Assembly (NCBI RefSeq): GCF_900167375.1
Contig: NZ_FUWY01000001.1
Span: 310,001 to 374,000, forward strand
From: Anaerorhabdus furcosa
GTDB taxonomy: Bacteria; Bacillota_I; Bacilli_A; Erysipelotrichales; Erysipelotrichaceae
DNA: 64,000 bases
Direction: 5' to 3'
Under the pieces are notes generated by a model. That model did no database searches and was not told the DNA's origin. It saw only the letters and a program-made list of their open reading frames with translations. Shown here piece after piece: positions 55,165 to 64,000 of this stretch. Both the position numbers and the translations under genes were made by a program. Within the stretch, counting starts at the first letter, position 1. Every line of letters starts with the position of its first letter.

Positions 55165-55260
55165 TTACCTCATGAATACACTCATAAAACCCGCAAACAT
55201 TGAGAGAACCATACAAAGCACAATAATTAATAATGTATATTTCATAACTTTTTTACTCAT
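55165..55260 (-). CDS. 31-residue membrane peptide
   Basis: The ORF starts with an ATG that overlaps the TetR stop (ATGAGTAA), with AGGTGG 6 bases upstream inside the TetR coding end. It encodes a short basic start (MSKKVMKYT) and one hydrophobic helix (LLIIVLCMVLSMFAGFM). The stop lies 4 bases before the pyrophosphatase-like ATG, and its own codons supply that gene's ribosome site. It is probably translated by coupling; the role is unknown. Confidence 0.55.
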   Translation of the reverse strand: MSKKVMKYTLLIIVLCMVLSMFAGFMSVFMR

Positions 55261-55852
55261 TCTTATCCACCTTTTTCATCATGACTGTATCTAATATTTT
55301 AAAGTATTCTTTTTCTAAGTCAAATTTTGTTCCTGGATGCGTTGCCCAAACTTGAGATATTCCGATTAAAACACAGAAAGCTGCATGCATTAAATTTTTT
55401 GGTTCACCCATATTTCCTATTTCACCGCGTTCTTGAGCTTTCTTAATAAATCCAATTTGCATTTCTAAAAAAGGTCTCTCTTCAGTAAAATCCTCTTTTT
55501 CCTTTTGTTCATCAAAGGAAACTGTTAAACGTGCCACCAATATTTTCTTTACGATATCTTTACCACATGATTCAAAGTGACGAATACGTTTCTTAAGTAT
55601 TTCACAATATTGTTGATAAGGACTATCCAACATCATAAGTTTTGCCACCTCATCCGATGATAAATCATCGGGCAAGGTCATAACTGTTTTCAGTAAGCCC
55701 TCTTTTGATGCAAAATAATAGTAGAAAGTATGTTTCGAGATTCCGCTTTCTTCGCATATATCATTAATTGTTACATTATCAAAACCACGCTCTTTAAAAA
55801 GCGTTAAAGCGATCTTGCGTATCTTAACTTTAGTGCTATTATCAGGCCTCAT
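55253..55852 (-). CDS. TetR family transcriptional regulator of the ABC exporter
   Basis: This regulator of about 199 residues has an N-terminal helix-turn-helix (FDNVTINDICEESGISKHTF, about residues 25-44 from the chosen start). I chose the ATG at 55850-55852, with GGAGG 8 bases upstream; a GTG 21 bases earlier overlaps the ribosome site. It is divergent from a two-subunit ABC exporter, and a palindrome overlaps their promoter. Exported drugs are the usual inducers of such regulators. Confidence 0.9.
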   Translation of the reverse strand: MRPDNSTKVKIRKIALTLFKERGFDNVTINDICEESGISKHTFYYYFASKEGLLKTVMTLPDDLSSDEVAKLMMLDSPYQQYCEILKKRIRHFESCGKDIVKKILVARLTVSFDEQKEKEDFTEERPFLEMQIGFIKKAQERGEIGNMGEPKNLMHAAFCVLIGISQVWATHPGTKFDLEKEYFKILDTVMMKKVDKNE

Positions 55853-55918
55853 AGTGCTTACCTCCAAACGCACTATAACATAGTTGTATTACTTTCGCAA
55901 CATTTTAATATATATTCA

Positions 55919-55948
55919 TTTACATTTTTATATTACCGTGGTAATATA
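55919..55948 (+). promoter_or_regulatory. ABC exporter promoter with TetR operator
   Basis: TTTACA (55919-55924) and TAATAT (55942-55947) are 17 bases apart. A perfect 9-2-9 palindrome TATATTACC-GT-GGTAATATA (55929-55948) covers spacer and -10. AAAGGAG follows before the ATG. Confidence 0.75.
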
Positions 55949-55975
55949 TTCTCACTCTAAAGAAAGGAGCGAATC

Positions 55976-58171
55976 ATGTTTAAATTATTACTAAAATACT
56001 GTAAACCTTACATTTTATCTATACTTTGTATACTTGCATTAGTATTTGGACAAGTTCAAGCTGAATTAGCTTTACCTGATTATATGTCTAAAATAGTTAC
56101 TGATGGTATCCAATTTGGTGGAATTGTAAGTAGTGCACCAGATATGATGAGTGAAGAAACAATGTCGAAAGTTCTTTTGCTATCAAATGAAGCAGATAAA
56201 GCGATACTTCAATCTTCATATACACTTGTAACTAAATCAGATGAGTCAGTACTTAAAGATTATCCTAATGTGAATGTGGATAGCTTTTATGTACTAAATA
56301 AAGCAGATCGTACAAAAGTAGAAGAGGTTATCGCAAAACCTTTATTGCTTATTCGTACCTTATCTAGCCCAGACGCAGCAAAACAAATGAATTTACCTGA
56401 GGGTGTAGATATTTGGCAAGCTTTGAAAGCTAACCCTGAAATGCTTAAAGCAATGGAATCAAAGATTGAACAAGGCATGGCTAGTTATTCAGAAGAAAAC
56501 TTGCAAAGTGCTGCCAAAGTTATGATAAAAGAAGAATATCAAGCTCTTGGCATCAACACAGATAACATTCAATCGAACTATATCTTTAAAGAAGGAATCA
56601 TCATGCTTGTGATTGCCCTCATTGGTGCAGTATTTGCAATTGCAGGAGCTTTCCTATCAAGTAGAACAGCTGCAAAAGTAGCACGTGATACTCGTAAAGA
56701 TGTATTTACTAAAGTTGAGTCATTCTCAAGCAATGAGTTTGGTAAATTTTCTACTTCATCATTAATTACTCGTACAACAAATGATATTCAACAAATTCAA
56801 CAAGTATTTACAATGATGCTTCGAATTGTATTGTATGCACCCATCATGGGAATTGGAGCATTATTAAAAGTCATTCAATATCCAAGTATGCTTTGGATTT
56901 TAGGATTAGTAATTGGAATTATTATGATTGTACTTATTACAACATTCGCAATTACACTTCCTAAATTCAAGATTGTTCAAAAATTAGTAGACCGTTTAAA
57001 TCTTGTTATGCGTGAATTCTTAGATGGTATGTTAGTTATTCGTGCATTTAATACACAAAAGCACGAAGAAAAACGATTTGATAAAGCAAATTCAGATATT
57101 ACAAAAGTGAACTTGTTTGTTAACCGTACAATGGCAAGTGTTATGCCAGTTATGAACTTCATTATGAGTTCTGTCATGATCTTAATTGTATGGGTAGCAG
57201 CAAAACAAATCGATATTGGAACCATGGATATCGGTTCAATGATGGCGTTCCTTCAATACACAATGCAAGTACTTATGAGCTTCATCATGGTTTCTATGAT
57301 CGCAATCATGTTACCTCGATCATCTGTATCGGCAGTTCGTATTCTTGAAGTATTGAATACAAAACCTTCAATTCATGATCCTAAGAATCCAAAACCTGTG
57401 CCAACAACAAACGAAGAAATTTGTTTCAACCATGTTTATTTCAAATATCCTCGTGCAGAAGAATATGTATTAAAGGATATTAATTTTACAGCTAGCCCTG
57501 GTGAAACAGTTGCCTTTATCGGTAGTACTGGATCTGGTAAATCAACACTAATCAACTTACTTCCAAGATTCTTTGATGTAAGTGAAGGTGAGATTACTTA
57601 TGGTGGTGTCAACATTAAGGATTTCAAACAACATGATCTTCGTGATCGTATTGGTTATGTTCCTCAAAAAGGTGTACTATTCTCAGGTGATATCGAATCA
57701 AATCTACGCTACGCTGATGAGAATGCGAGTGATGAAATGATTCAAACAGCAATTGACATATCACAATCAAAAGAATTTATCGAAAGTAAACCAGAAGGTA
57801 TTCAAACACCAATTTCACAAGGTGGTACAAATGTTTCTGGTGGACAAAAACAACGTTTATCTATCGCACGTGCTATTACAAAGAATCCAAGTATTTATGT
57901 ATTTGATGATTCATTCTCAGCACTTGACTATAAAACAGATTCAAATTTACGTGCAGCACTTGGTCACTTTACTCAAAAAACAAAGAGTACTGTATTCATT
58001 GTTGCTCAACGTATTAGTACCATTCTAAACGCAAACAAGATTGTTGTATTAGACCAAGGACAAGTTGTTGGTATTGGTACACATACAGAATTATTAGAAT
58101 CTTGCGAAGTTTATAAAGAAATTGCATATTCTCAATTAAGTAAGGAGGAACTAGAACATGGCAGAAAATAA
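55976..58171 (+). CDS. ABC exporter half-transporter, degenerate-site subunit
   Basis: This 731-residue transporter has an N-terminal six-helix membrane domain and a C-terminal ATPase. An unusually long extracytoplasmic insertion lies between the first two helices (about residues 30-205). The ATPase has Walker A GSTGSGKST, signature NVSGGQKQ and a Walker B ending VFDDSF. The catalytic glutamate is replaced by aspartate, as in the BmrC/LmrC-type subunit of heterodimeric exporters. It overlaps its partner gene by 14 bases. Confidence 0.92.
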   Translation: MFKLLLKYCKPYILSILCILALVFGQVQAELALPDYMSKIVTDGIQFGGIVSSAPDMMSEETMSKVLLLSNEADKAILQSSYTLVTKSDESVLKDYPNVNVDSFYVLNKADRTKVEEVIAKPLLLIRTLSSPDAAKQMNLPEGVDIWQALKANPEMLKAMESKIEQGMASYSEENLQSAAKVMIKEEYQALGINTDNIQSNYIFKEGIIMLVIALIGAVFAIAGAFLSSRTAAKVARDTRKDVFTKVESFSSNEFGKFSTSSLITRTTNDIQQIQQVFTMMLRIVLYAPIMGIGALLKVIQYPSMLWILGLVIGIIMIVLITTFAITLPKFKIVQKLVDRLNLVMREFLDGMLVIRAFNTQKHEEKRFDKANSDITKVNLFVNRTMASVMPVMNFIMSSVMILIVWVAAKQIDIGTMDIGSMMAFLQYTMQVLMSFIMVSMIAIMLPRSSVSAVRILEVLNTKPSIHDPKNPKPVPTTNEEICFNHVYFKYPRAEEYVLKDINFTASPGETVAFIGSTGSGKSTLINLLPRFFDVSEGEITYGGVNIKDFKQHDLRDRIGYVPQKGVLFSGDIESNLRYADENASDEMIQTAIDISQSKEFIESKPEGIQTPISQGGTNVSGGQKQRLSIARAITKNPSIYVFDDSFSALDYKTDSNLRAALGHFTQKTKSTVFIVAQRISTILNANKIVVLDQGQVVGIGTHTELLESCEVYKEIAYSQLSKEELEHGRK

Positions 58172-60041
58172 AACAGCTGTTCCTCAAAAAAAAGGACCTA
58201 TGGGCGGTCCAGGAGGAGGCCCAGGTGCAATGATGGGTACTGGCGAAAAAGCAAAAGACTTCAACAAAACAATGTCTAACTTTATCGCTTACTTGAAACC
58301 TTTCTATCTACCTATCATCGCAGTTCTATTGTTCGCAATTGGTAGTACCGTATTCACCATCCTAGGACCTAAAATTCTAGGTAATGCAACAAATGAACTT
58401 GCAAGTGGATTAATGAGTAAATTCTCTGGTGGCCCAGGAATTGATTATGCTGCTATTGGAAAAATCTTATTATTCTTACTAGGCATCTATGTATTAAGTG
58501 CATTACTATCTTATGCACAACATTGGATCATGTCAGGTGTAACTCAAAAGGTATCTTTCAATCTTCGTAAAGAATTAGCCGAGAAGATTAATCACATGCC
58601 TCTAAAATATTTTGATACAAAAACTCATGGTGAAATTCTATCAAGAGTTACAAATGATATTGATACAATCTCACAAAGTTTAAACCAATCCCTACAACAA
58701 GTTTTAACATCTATTGTAACGATTGTAGGTATTCTAGTTATGATGCTTACAATCAGTTGGGAAATGACACTTATGGCGCTAGTTGTTATTCCATTATCTG
58801 GAATTGCCGTAAGCATGGTCGTTAAACGTTCACAAAAATTCTTCAAAGCTCAACAAACTATTCTTGGAAATGTAAATGGTCACGTTGAAGAAATGTATTC
58901 TGGACATTTAGTCATGAAAGCATTCAATGGTGAGGAACGCTCCATTAATGAATTTGTAGTGTTGAATGATCGCTTATTCAATGCTGGATGGAAAGCTCAA
59001 TTCTTCTCAGGACTTATGATGCCAATTACAAGTTTCATCGGTAACTTAGGTTATGTTGGTGTTTGTATACTTGGTGGATTCCTTGCTGTAAATGGTCGTG
59101 TGGATATTGGTAATATCCAAGCATTCATTCAATATGTAAGAAGCTTTAACCAACCTATCACACAAACTGCTCAAATCATGAACGTACTACAATCAACTGC
59201 AGCTGCAGCTGAGCGTGTATTCGAATTCTTAGATGAAAACGAAGAAATTGAAGAAACTAAAAATCCAATTTCAATCTATGATGAAAATGGAAACCTTAAA
59301 ATTAAAGGTGAAGTATCCTTTGAAAATGTTCACTTTGGTTACAATCCAGATAAGATTATTATCAATGACTTCAGTGCCTTTGTAGGTGCTGGTAAACAAG
59401 TTGCGATTGTAGGTCCAACTGGTGCTGGTAAAACAACAATTGTAAAACTATTAATGCGATTCTACGAGTTAAATAGTGGAACTATCTACGTTGATGGACA
59501 CGATATCAAAGAATACTCACGTAACGACTTAAGAAGTTTATTTGGTATGGTACTTCAAGATGCATGGTTATACAATGGTTCCATTATGGAAAATATTCGT
59601 TATGGTAACCTTGAAGCTAGTGATGAGGATGTCGTCAAAGCTGCAGATGCTGCTTATGTTGATCACTTCATTCGTACACTAGAAGATGGATATAACACAG
59701 AAATCAATGAAGAATCTACAAATATATCACAAGGTCAAAAACAATTATTAACCATTGCTCGTGCCTTCCTAAAGGATCCTAAGATATTGATTCTTGATGA
59801 AGCTACTTCATCTGTTGATACTCGTACTGAATTATTAATTCAAAAGGGTATGGAAAACCTAATGAAGGGTCGTACATCATTCGTTATCGCTCACCGTTTA
59901 TCTACTATTCGTAACGCAGATTTAATCTTAGTTATGAAAGATGGAGATATCGTTGAAGTTGGTAAGCATGAAGAACTACTTGAAAAGAATGGTTTCTATG
60001 CTCAACTATACAACAGCCAATTTGACGAAGGCGAAGAATAA
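58158..60041 (+). CDS. ABC exporter half-transporter, catalytic subunit
   Basis: This 627-residue partner of the preceding gene has a Gly/Pro-rich N-terminal tail (GPMGGPGGGPGAMMGTGEK), six membrane helices and an ATPase with Walker A GPTGAGKTT and intact Walker B LILDEATSS. Its signature is the unusual NISQGQKQ instead of LSGGQ, as seen in BmrD/LmrD-type subunits. The two subunits together should give one active and one degenerate site. The substrate is probably a drug or lipid-like compound. Confidence 0.93.
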   Translation: MAENKTAVPQKKGPMGGPGGGPGAMMGTGEKAKDFNKTMSNFIAYLKPFYLPIIAVLLFAIGSTVFTILGPKILGNATNELASGLMSKFSGGPGIDYAAIGKILLFLLGIYVLSALLSYAQHWIMSGVTQKVSFNLRKELAEKINHMPLKYFDTKTHGEILSRVTNDIDTISQSLNQSLQQVLTSIVTIVGILVMMLTISWEMTLMALVVIPLSGIAVSMVVKRSQKFFKAQQTILGNVNGHVEEMYSGHLVMKAFNGEERSINEFVVLNDRLFNAGWKAQFFSGLMMPITSFIGNLGYVGVCILGGFLAVNGRVDIGNIQAFIQYVRSFNQPITQTAQIMNVLQSTAAAAERVFEFLDENEEIEETKNPISIYDENGNLKIKGEVSFENVHFGYNPDKIIINDFSAFVGAGKQVAIVGPTGAGKTTIVKLLMRFYELNSGTIYVDGHDIKEYSRNDLRSLFGMVLQDAWLYNGSIMENIRYGNLEASDEDVVKAADAAYVDHFIRTLEDGYNTEINEESTNISQGQKQLLTIARAFLKDPKILILDEATSSVDTRTELLIQKGMENLMKGRTSFVIAHRLSTIRNADLILVMKDGDIVEVGKHEELLEKNGFYAQLYNSQFDEGEE

Positions 60042-60048
60042 ACAAACA

Positions 60049-60089
60049 AAAACAAACTTTTATCTCTCGATAGAAGTTTGTTTTATTTT
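60049..60089 (+). terminator. Terminator of the ABC exporter operon
   Basis: AAAACAAACTT (60049-60059) pairs with AAGTTTGTTTT (60074-60084) around a 14-base loop, then continues in Ts. Confidence 0.8.
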
Positions 60090-60174
60090 AGTAATGTTTA
60101 TACTTTCAATTTTCTTAGTTCTTCCATAATTTATCCTCTACTAAATAATACGAAAGTACAATCCAAATATTTTT

Positions 60175-61143
60175 CTATTCATTAACAAATATCGGTAGTA
60201 TATTTTTCTCAATTAAATCAAGCCGATCTTTGCATCTAGGCTTAAAATACCCAGTAATTGTGATCGTCATATTCTCTTTAACATTGATATAAATAACATT
60301 ACCGCCATCTCCCAGTGCTGCAAATCCATCTTTCACAACCCACCACAAATAACCATAAGATAACTTTCTTTCTTCCCATTTACTTTGTTCTTTTGTGCAG
60401 TCATTAATCCAAGAAGATGAAACAATTTGTTGATTATTGTAAATTCCACCATTCATAAGCAGTTGTCCAATCTTTAGTAAATCTCTTGCTGTTAATGATA
60501 AACCCCATCCTGCTGAATTGACACCAACACCATCTACAACCCATCCACGTACATCTTTCTCTTTATAATAAGCCATTTGTTCTTCTTTACTTTTTAACTC
60601 AATCAATTTATCTACTTGTATACCTAAAGGACTAAACAATACTTCCCTTGCAAATTCCAAAACTGTCTTTCCTGTTGCCTTTGTTAAAATTCCGGTAAGA
60701 ATATCTGGCCCCACAATTGGTGTGTATCTAAACTTTTCTGTCAATTTCTTTCCACCTAAGTAATTAAGTGAACTACTCACAGAGTCCGGGTTAGTAAAAT
60801 GTTTTGTATACGGTGCAAAAATATATTTGTAGGGTGCAGTCATTGTAAGCAAATGTCTAATCGTAATTTGTTGTATTGTTTTCTCTCCACGTTTAATCTT
60901 GTATTCTGGAAAATAATCTAAAACTCTATCATTAATACTCTTAATATATCCTTTATCAATTGCAATTCCAATTAGGATGGATACAATACTCTTCGTTACT
61001 GAAAAAATATGTACAGCGTTATTTGGATTTGATCCATTAAAGTAATTCTCATAAAGAATTTCATCACTCTTCATCACTATGATCCCTGCAGTGTTATCAT
61101 AGTCTTTAAGTATAATTTGATTCAATTCTTCAATTTTTTTCAT
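60175..61143 (-). CDS. Serine hydrolase, beta-lactamase (class C/PBP-like) family
   Basis: This 322-residue protein has the catalytic S-x-x-K motif as Ser48-Val-Thr-Lys51 (FSVTKSI) and a beta-lactamase-fold body (VHIFSVTK; AGWGLSLTARDL). It has no signal peptide, so a cytoplasmic esterase or peptidase-like role is more likely than beta-lactam hydrolysis. I chose the ATG at 61141-61143, with AGGAGG 10 bases upstream. It lies downstream of a BlaI/BlaR1-type pair on the same strand but beyond a terminator, so it may be a target or just a neighbour. Confidence 0.85.
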   Translation of the reverse strand: MKKIEELNQIILKDYDNTAGIIVMKSDEILYENYFNGSNPNNAVHIFSVTKSIVSILIGIAIDKGYIKSINDRVLDYFPEYKIKRGEKTIQQITIRHLLTMTAPYKYIFAPYTKHFTNPDSVSSSLNYLGGKKLTEKFRYTPIVGPDILTGILTKATGKTVLEFAREVLFSPLGIQVDKLIELKSKEEQMAYYKEKDVRGWVVDGVGVNSAGWGLSLTARDLLKIGQLLMNGGIYNNQQIVSSSWINDCTKEQSKWEERKLSYGYLWWVVKDGFAALGDGGNVIYINVKENMTITITGYFKPRCKDRLDLIEKNILPIFVNE

Positions 61144-61247
61144 TCATTTTATTCCTCCTATTTTTGTTTGGAAGGATATCCTTAATTGAATGATAAGTTG
61201 ATAAGAAATCTTTTACAAGAACTTTTTTAAAATATTTTAAAGTATAT

Positions 61248-61280
61248 AAAAATGAAGAACATTTTACTGTTCTTCATCTT
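61248..61280 (-). terminator. Terminator of the blaI-like gene
   Basis: ATGAAGAAC (61252-61260) pairs perfectly with GTTCTTCAT (61269-61277) around an 8-base loop. A T-run follows on the minus strand. Confidence 0.75.
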
Positions 61281-61283
61281 TAA

Positions 61284-61643
61284 TTATTTTAATTTACTCA
61301 ACATATCTTCTATTTCACTAATATCTTGATCATCTAATTCTTCTGTATCAATTAGTGATGCTATTAAACTCTTCATTGAACTATTGTGTATTTTCTTATA
61401 TAACCATTCTGTTTCAAGTTTTTTATAGTCATCTTCATTAATAATTGAATAATAATATTTTAATCTTTTTTCTTTTTTGCTTCCTGCAAAACCTTTGTCT
61501 TCTAAACGTGTTAATAACACTTGCACCGTGGACATAACCCAATTTTTATTTAATCTCTCAACGATTTCGCTTGTTTTTAGTGGCTCTTGTGTTTTCCACA
61601 AAACATCCATTACTTCTAATTCTGCTTCTGGTAGTTTTTTCAT
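61284..61643 (-). CDS. BlaI/MecI family repressor
   Basis: This 119-residue winged helix-turn-helix repressor begins KLPEAELEVMDVLWKTQEP, as in the family, and has NWVMSTVQVLLTRLEDKGF as the recognition region. BlaI proteins are cleaved after a BlaR1-type protease is activated, which releases target promoters. The gene follows the BlaR1-like gene by 12 bases, so they form one unit. Confidence 0.9.
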   Translation of the reverse strand: MKKLPEAELEVMDVLWKTQEPLKTSEIVERLNKNWVMSTVQVLLTRLEDKGFAGSKKEKRLKYYYSIINEDDYKKLETEWLYKKIHNSSMKSLIASLIDTEELDDQDISEIEDMLSKLK

Positions 61644-61655
61644 TTTATTAAACCT

Positions 61656-63860
61656 CTACTCTCTATAACCTTGACTTGATTTATTTGTTAATATTTGTTG
61701 TGATGTAATATAGTCAGTAATCTCAGCATCACTCATAGTACTTGGAATAATTTCTATATCATTTTTTAAGACATCTGGAAAATCCAATAATAATGTTGTG
61801 GTACTTATTAAATAATTCACTATACCGTTTTCACTTCTTTGATTGTAATCCAAGGGGATTTTTTCTCCAGTTGAGAGTTCATAGTATTCCCATATTTCTC
61901 CTGTGCTCTTGTTATATGATAATTTTACGTTTTCACTTATATTTTCTGGATATTTTATTACCAAGTCGTCTTCAAGTACATAAACTTTCTCATTTCCTCT
62001 TAATTCATAATCTATTTTGAATTTATCCAATTGTTTTGAATAATTGTCAGTAAAGACAATATTTACTTTTTCTAATCCTTCATCATTTTGAAGTTCAATG
62101 ATTTCATCACCTTTAACAAAATAACTTTTTTCTATGTGGCGAACTAGGTATGTTGAATTTCTCAATTCTTCTAGGTATTGATTATATCCACCTTCTACTT
62201 TTACCCAATCAGCTGCAAAATATTTATTCTCTTGATTCGTTTTAAATTTGCATTTTCCGACAATTTCATTATTCAGTTTATATGCATAAGGCAATTCACC
62301 TTTTTTGATATTATCACCATAGTTTCTAGAGAATGAATTTCTATTCAGATTATCCGTTTTTTCTCCTACTGTGATTTCTGTGACATATTCTTGATTAGGT
62401 ATAACAATACTACATACATTTATGTTCTCATCTATGTTTTCTTCTGTTATTTCTTCCCCCAAATAAGCCATTCTAAATTTATTTTTCATATCAACAAATA
62501 CATTTACTCTCATGTCTTCATGATAATAGATTCCATAAGCATTATTTAAGAAAAATATGGATTCAAAATCATCTAATGGGATTATATCATTCGCTGCATC
62601 ATCAAATGGTTTGTCTAGTTTAACTACAGCCATTTTTACTTCTACATCACGATTATATCCATTTTTTGCTCTTGCAATAAATGTTGTATACTCTAGGTTA
62701 GAATCACTTTTATTCTCAATAGTATCAATTACTATTTGATCACTTTTTGCAAAGATAAGTTGAATATCATCATAAAATGTATAGTCAATCATATCCTCGG
62801 TTTCTTTTATTTTAACATTTTCCCCTACCGTTTTTTGTTGACTGCATGATACTAAAGAAGCAACCATACTCACTAGTAGAAGTGACAAAACGATAATTTT
62901 TATTCCTTTTGATTTCTTTCGCATATCAACTAACATACTAAATCTCTCCTTCACTACTTTTTTATCTCCATTAAAACTTGTGGTTAATTCTGATGATTGC
63001 TTTATTGAACTTGATTTTAGTAATGCAAGGATTGTATCACCATATTCTCTTCTAAAACTTACGGATGAATTTGTAAGAACTTGTTCATCACATGAGAATT
63101 CAATATCCTTATTTGCTTCATTTACCATCAGGTAAACAACTGGGTTAAACCAATGAATACTTCTTACAATCAACAACATGAGTTTAAAATACAAATCATG
63201 TCTTATGTGATGCACTAACTCATGTTCTAGTATTATTTTTTGTTGATTCAAAGGTAACTGCGAGTCATTAATAATAATCATTGGATGTATAAATCCAATT
63301 AACATTGGACTTGATATGTTTGGATTTTCATATACTTGAATATTTGAACGGCGATGGTATTTGTCTTCTATTTCATTTAAAACTGCATCATAGTTAATCA
63401 AACTTATATGTGTCGTACTTTTTACAGTTTTCAAAAATATAAAATATTTGCAGAGCTGATAACCAAGTGTCAGTAGACAACCAACTAACCATATGCCAAG
63501 TCCTAAATCCCATAGTGAAATTGTATTGACTGATGATATTGGTGGAGCAGTATTTTTTACTGTTACTGCTTGTGCATTAGAAGTATCAATCTTTATTGGA
63601 TCGTTTGTTACTAAAGGTTGTTCTTCATAGTTTATTGGCATTATAAATGTTGTTTTATTTGAAGGAACCTGAATTTCTACTGCTTTAGGAAATGATATAT
63701 TAATCGGAATTAACAGGCGTATTGTAATAAATAACCAAATAAAATATCTCATCTTAACACCATATTTTTTGTTAAATAAAGGTTTAAGTAAAATCATTCC
63801 AACAATTACAATTGATGTCATTAATGAAATTTCTAGTAGCATCATGATTATTTTTTCCAT
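61656..63860 (-). CDS. BlaR1/MecR1-like M56 metalloprotease with an unusual C-terminal domain
   Basis: This 734-residue membrane protein has an M56 peptidase domain in its first 330 residues: three to four helices, zinc motif HELVH at residues 213-217 and FSCDEQVL further on. Classic BlaR1 then has a penicillin-binding sensor. Here a transmembrane segment ending VASLVSCSQQ (about residue 340) is followed by about 390 residues of extracytoplasmic sequence with no S-x-x-K motif. It probably senses something other than a beta-lactam. The BlaI-like repressor follows directly. Confidence 0.85.
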   Translation of the reverse strand: MEKIIMMLLEISLMTSIVIVGMILLKPLFNKKYGVKMRYFIWLFITIRLLIPINISFPKAVEIQVPSNKTTFIMPINYEEQPLVTNDPIKIDTSNAQAVTVKNTAPPISSVNTISLWDLGLGIWLVGCLLTLGYQLCKYFIFLKTVKSTTHISLINYDAVLNEIEDKYHRRSNIQVYENPNISSPMLIGFIHPMIIINDSQLPLNQQKIILEHELVHHIRHDLYFKLMLLIVRSIHWFNPVVYLMVNEANKDIEFSCDEQVLTNSSVSFRREYGDTILALLKSSSIKQSSELTTSFNGDKKVVKERFSMLVDMRKKSKGIKIIVLSLLLVSMVASLVSCSQQKTVGENVKIKETEDMIDYTFYDDIQLIFAKSDQIVIDTIENKSDSNLEYTTFIARAKNGYNRDVEVKMAVVKLDKPFDDAANDIIPLDDFESIFFLNNAYGIYYHEDMRVNVFVDMKNKFRMAYLGEEITEENIDENINVCSIVIPNQEYVTEITVGEKTDNLNRNSFSRNYGDNIKKGELPYAYKLNNEIVGKCKFKTNQENKYFAADWVKVEGGYNQYLEELRNSTYLVRHIEKSYFVKGDEIIELQNDEGLEKVNIVFTDNYSKQLDKFKIDYELRGNEKVYVLEDDLVIKYPENISENVKLSYNKSTGEIWEYYELSTGEKIPLDYNQRSENGIVNYLISTTTLLLDFPDVLKNDIEIIPSTMSDAEITDYITSQQILTNKSSQGYRE

Positions 63861-63892
63861 AAGATTCCTCCTTACTTACGTTTGTCAGTGTA

Positions 63893-63921
63893 AGCATATA
63901 TCTAATACCGACATTTGTCAA
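63893..63921 (-). promoter_or_regulatory. Promoter of the blaR1-blaI-like operon with BlaI-like operator
   Basis: TTGACA (63916-63921) and TATGCT (63893-63898) are 17 bases apart. GACAAATGTC (63910-63919, minus strand) overlaps the -35 and resembles BlaI/MecI half-site pairs (TACA..TGTA type). CTTAC(10)GTAAG (63875-63894) is a second inverted repeat downstream. Confidence 0.5.
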
Positions 63922-63949
63922 TATGAATTATTGTTTTTGTTTTAACCAA

Positions 63950-63974
63950 AAGAAAAACTGCCATTTCTGGCAGT
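63950..63974 (-). terminator. Terminator of a gene beyond the right edge
   Basis: ACTGCCA (63957-63963) pairs perfectly with TGGCAGT (63968-63974) around a 4-base loop. A T-run follows on the minus strand, so it should end a minus-strand gene lying past base 64000. Confidence 0.65.
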
Positions 63975-64000
63975 ATCTTATAATACTCTATAAGCAAGGC

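Noticed and set aside
60175-61143. Serine hydrolase as a beta-lactamase controlled by BlaI
   Set aside because: No signal peptide, and a terminator separates it from the blaI-like gene; no clear BlaI site seen before it.

Overview
The window comes from a low-GC Gram-positive bacterium (Bacillota). Genes are compact and often overlap, Shine-Dalgarno sequences are strong, and lipobox lipoproteins, a T-box and c-di-GMP-I riboswitches are present. The gene set (hslO-dusB-lysS, rpsL-rpsG-fusA-tuf, many PTS genes, no biosynthetic operons) would suit a host-associated Erysipelotrichia-like fermenter, but that rank is inference.

Left part (1-12.1 kb): the start of a lactose/cellobiose-type PTS operon with a cre site and two GGTATATACC operators, next to a divergent AraC regulator. 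Then come a lipoprotein with a stand-alone relative of a permease ectodomain, a DUF4153-like/YozG-type/DUF2975 membrane-regulator trio, an aldo-keto reductase and a MacB-like ABC transporter. This part ends with an XRE-TPR regulator divergent from a 69-residue secreted peptide, a candidate peptide-sensing pair.

Centre-left (12.3-28.6 kb): a DUF4143 ATPase; a housekeeping run hslO-dusB-(Qnr-like pentapeptide protein)-T-box-lysS; a mannose-family PTS operon with a PRD regulator and a neutral-ceramidase-like hydrolase; an alpha/beta hydrolase; a bacteriocin-like secreted protein with a tiny convergent membrane peptide; a HAD phosphatase; and a MarR-MATE pair.

Centre (28.7-46.8 kb): the str operon (rpsL, rpsG, fusA, tuf), then three huge paralogous lipoproteins (about 1,200-1,370 residues). 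They have beta-helix-like N-domains, Thr/Pro linkers and GLUG-type repeats. A c-di-GMP-I riboswitch with terminator precedes the second; a diverged aptamer-like element precedes the third; and another intact riboswitch stands about 1 kb further upstream beside a frameshifted ORF remnant. This is the most unusual region.

Right part (46.8-64 kb): feoAB with a DtxR-like box; a TetR regulator divergent from two ferredoxin-containing redox proteins; an ABC-F ribosome-protection gene with a leader peptide and attenuator; DUF975; LytTR-DUF3021; a TetR / 31-residue membrane peptide / small pyrophosphatase-like operon divergent from a heterodimeric ABC exporter; and a BlaR1-like/BlaI pair followed by a serine hydrolase. 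Much of the window encodes sensing and export: second messenger, peptide, antibiotic, metal and sugar signals each have a visible cis element.
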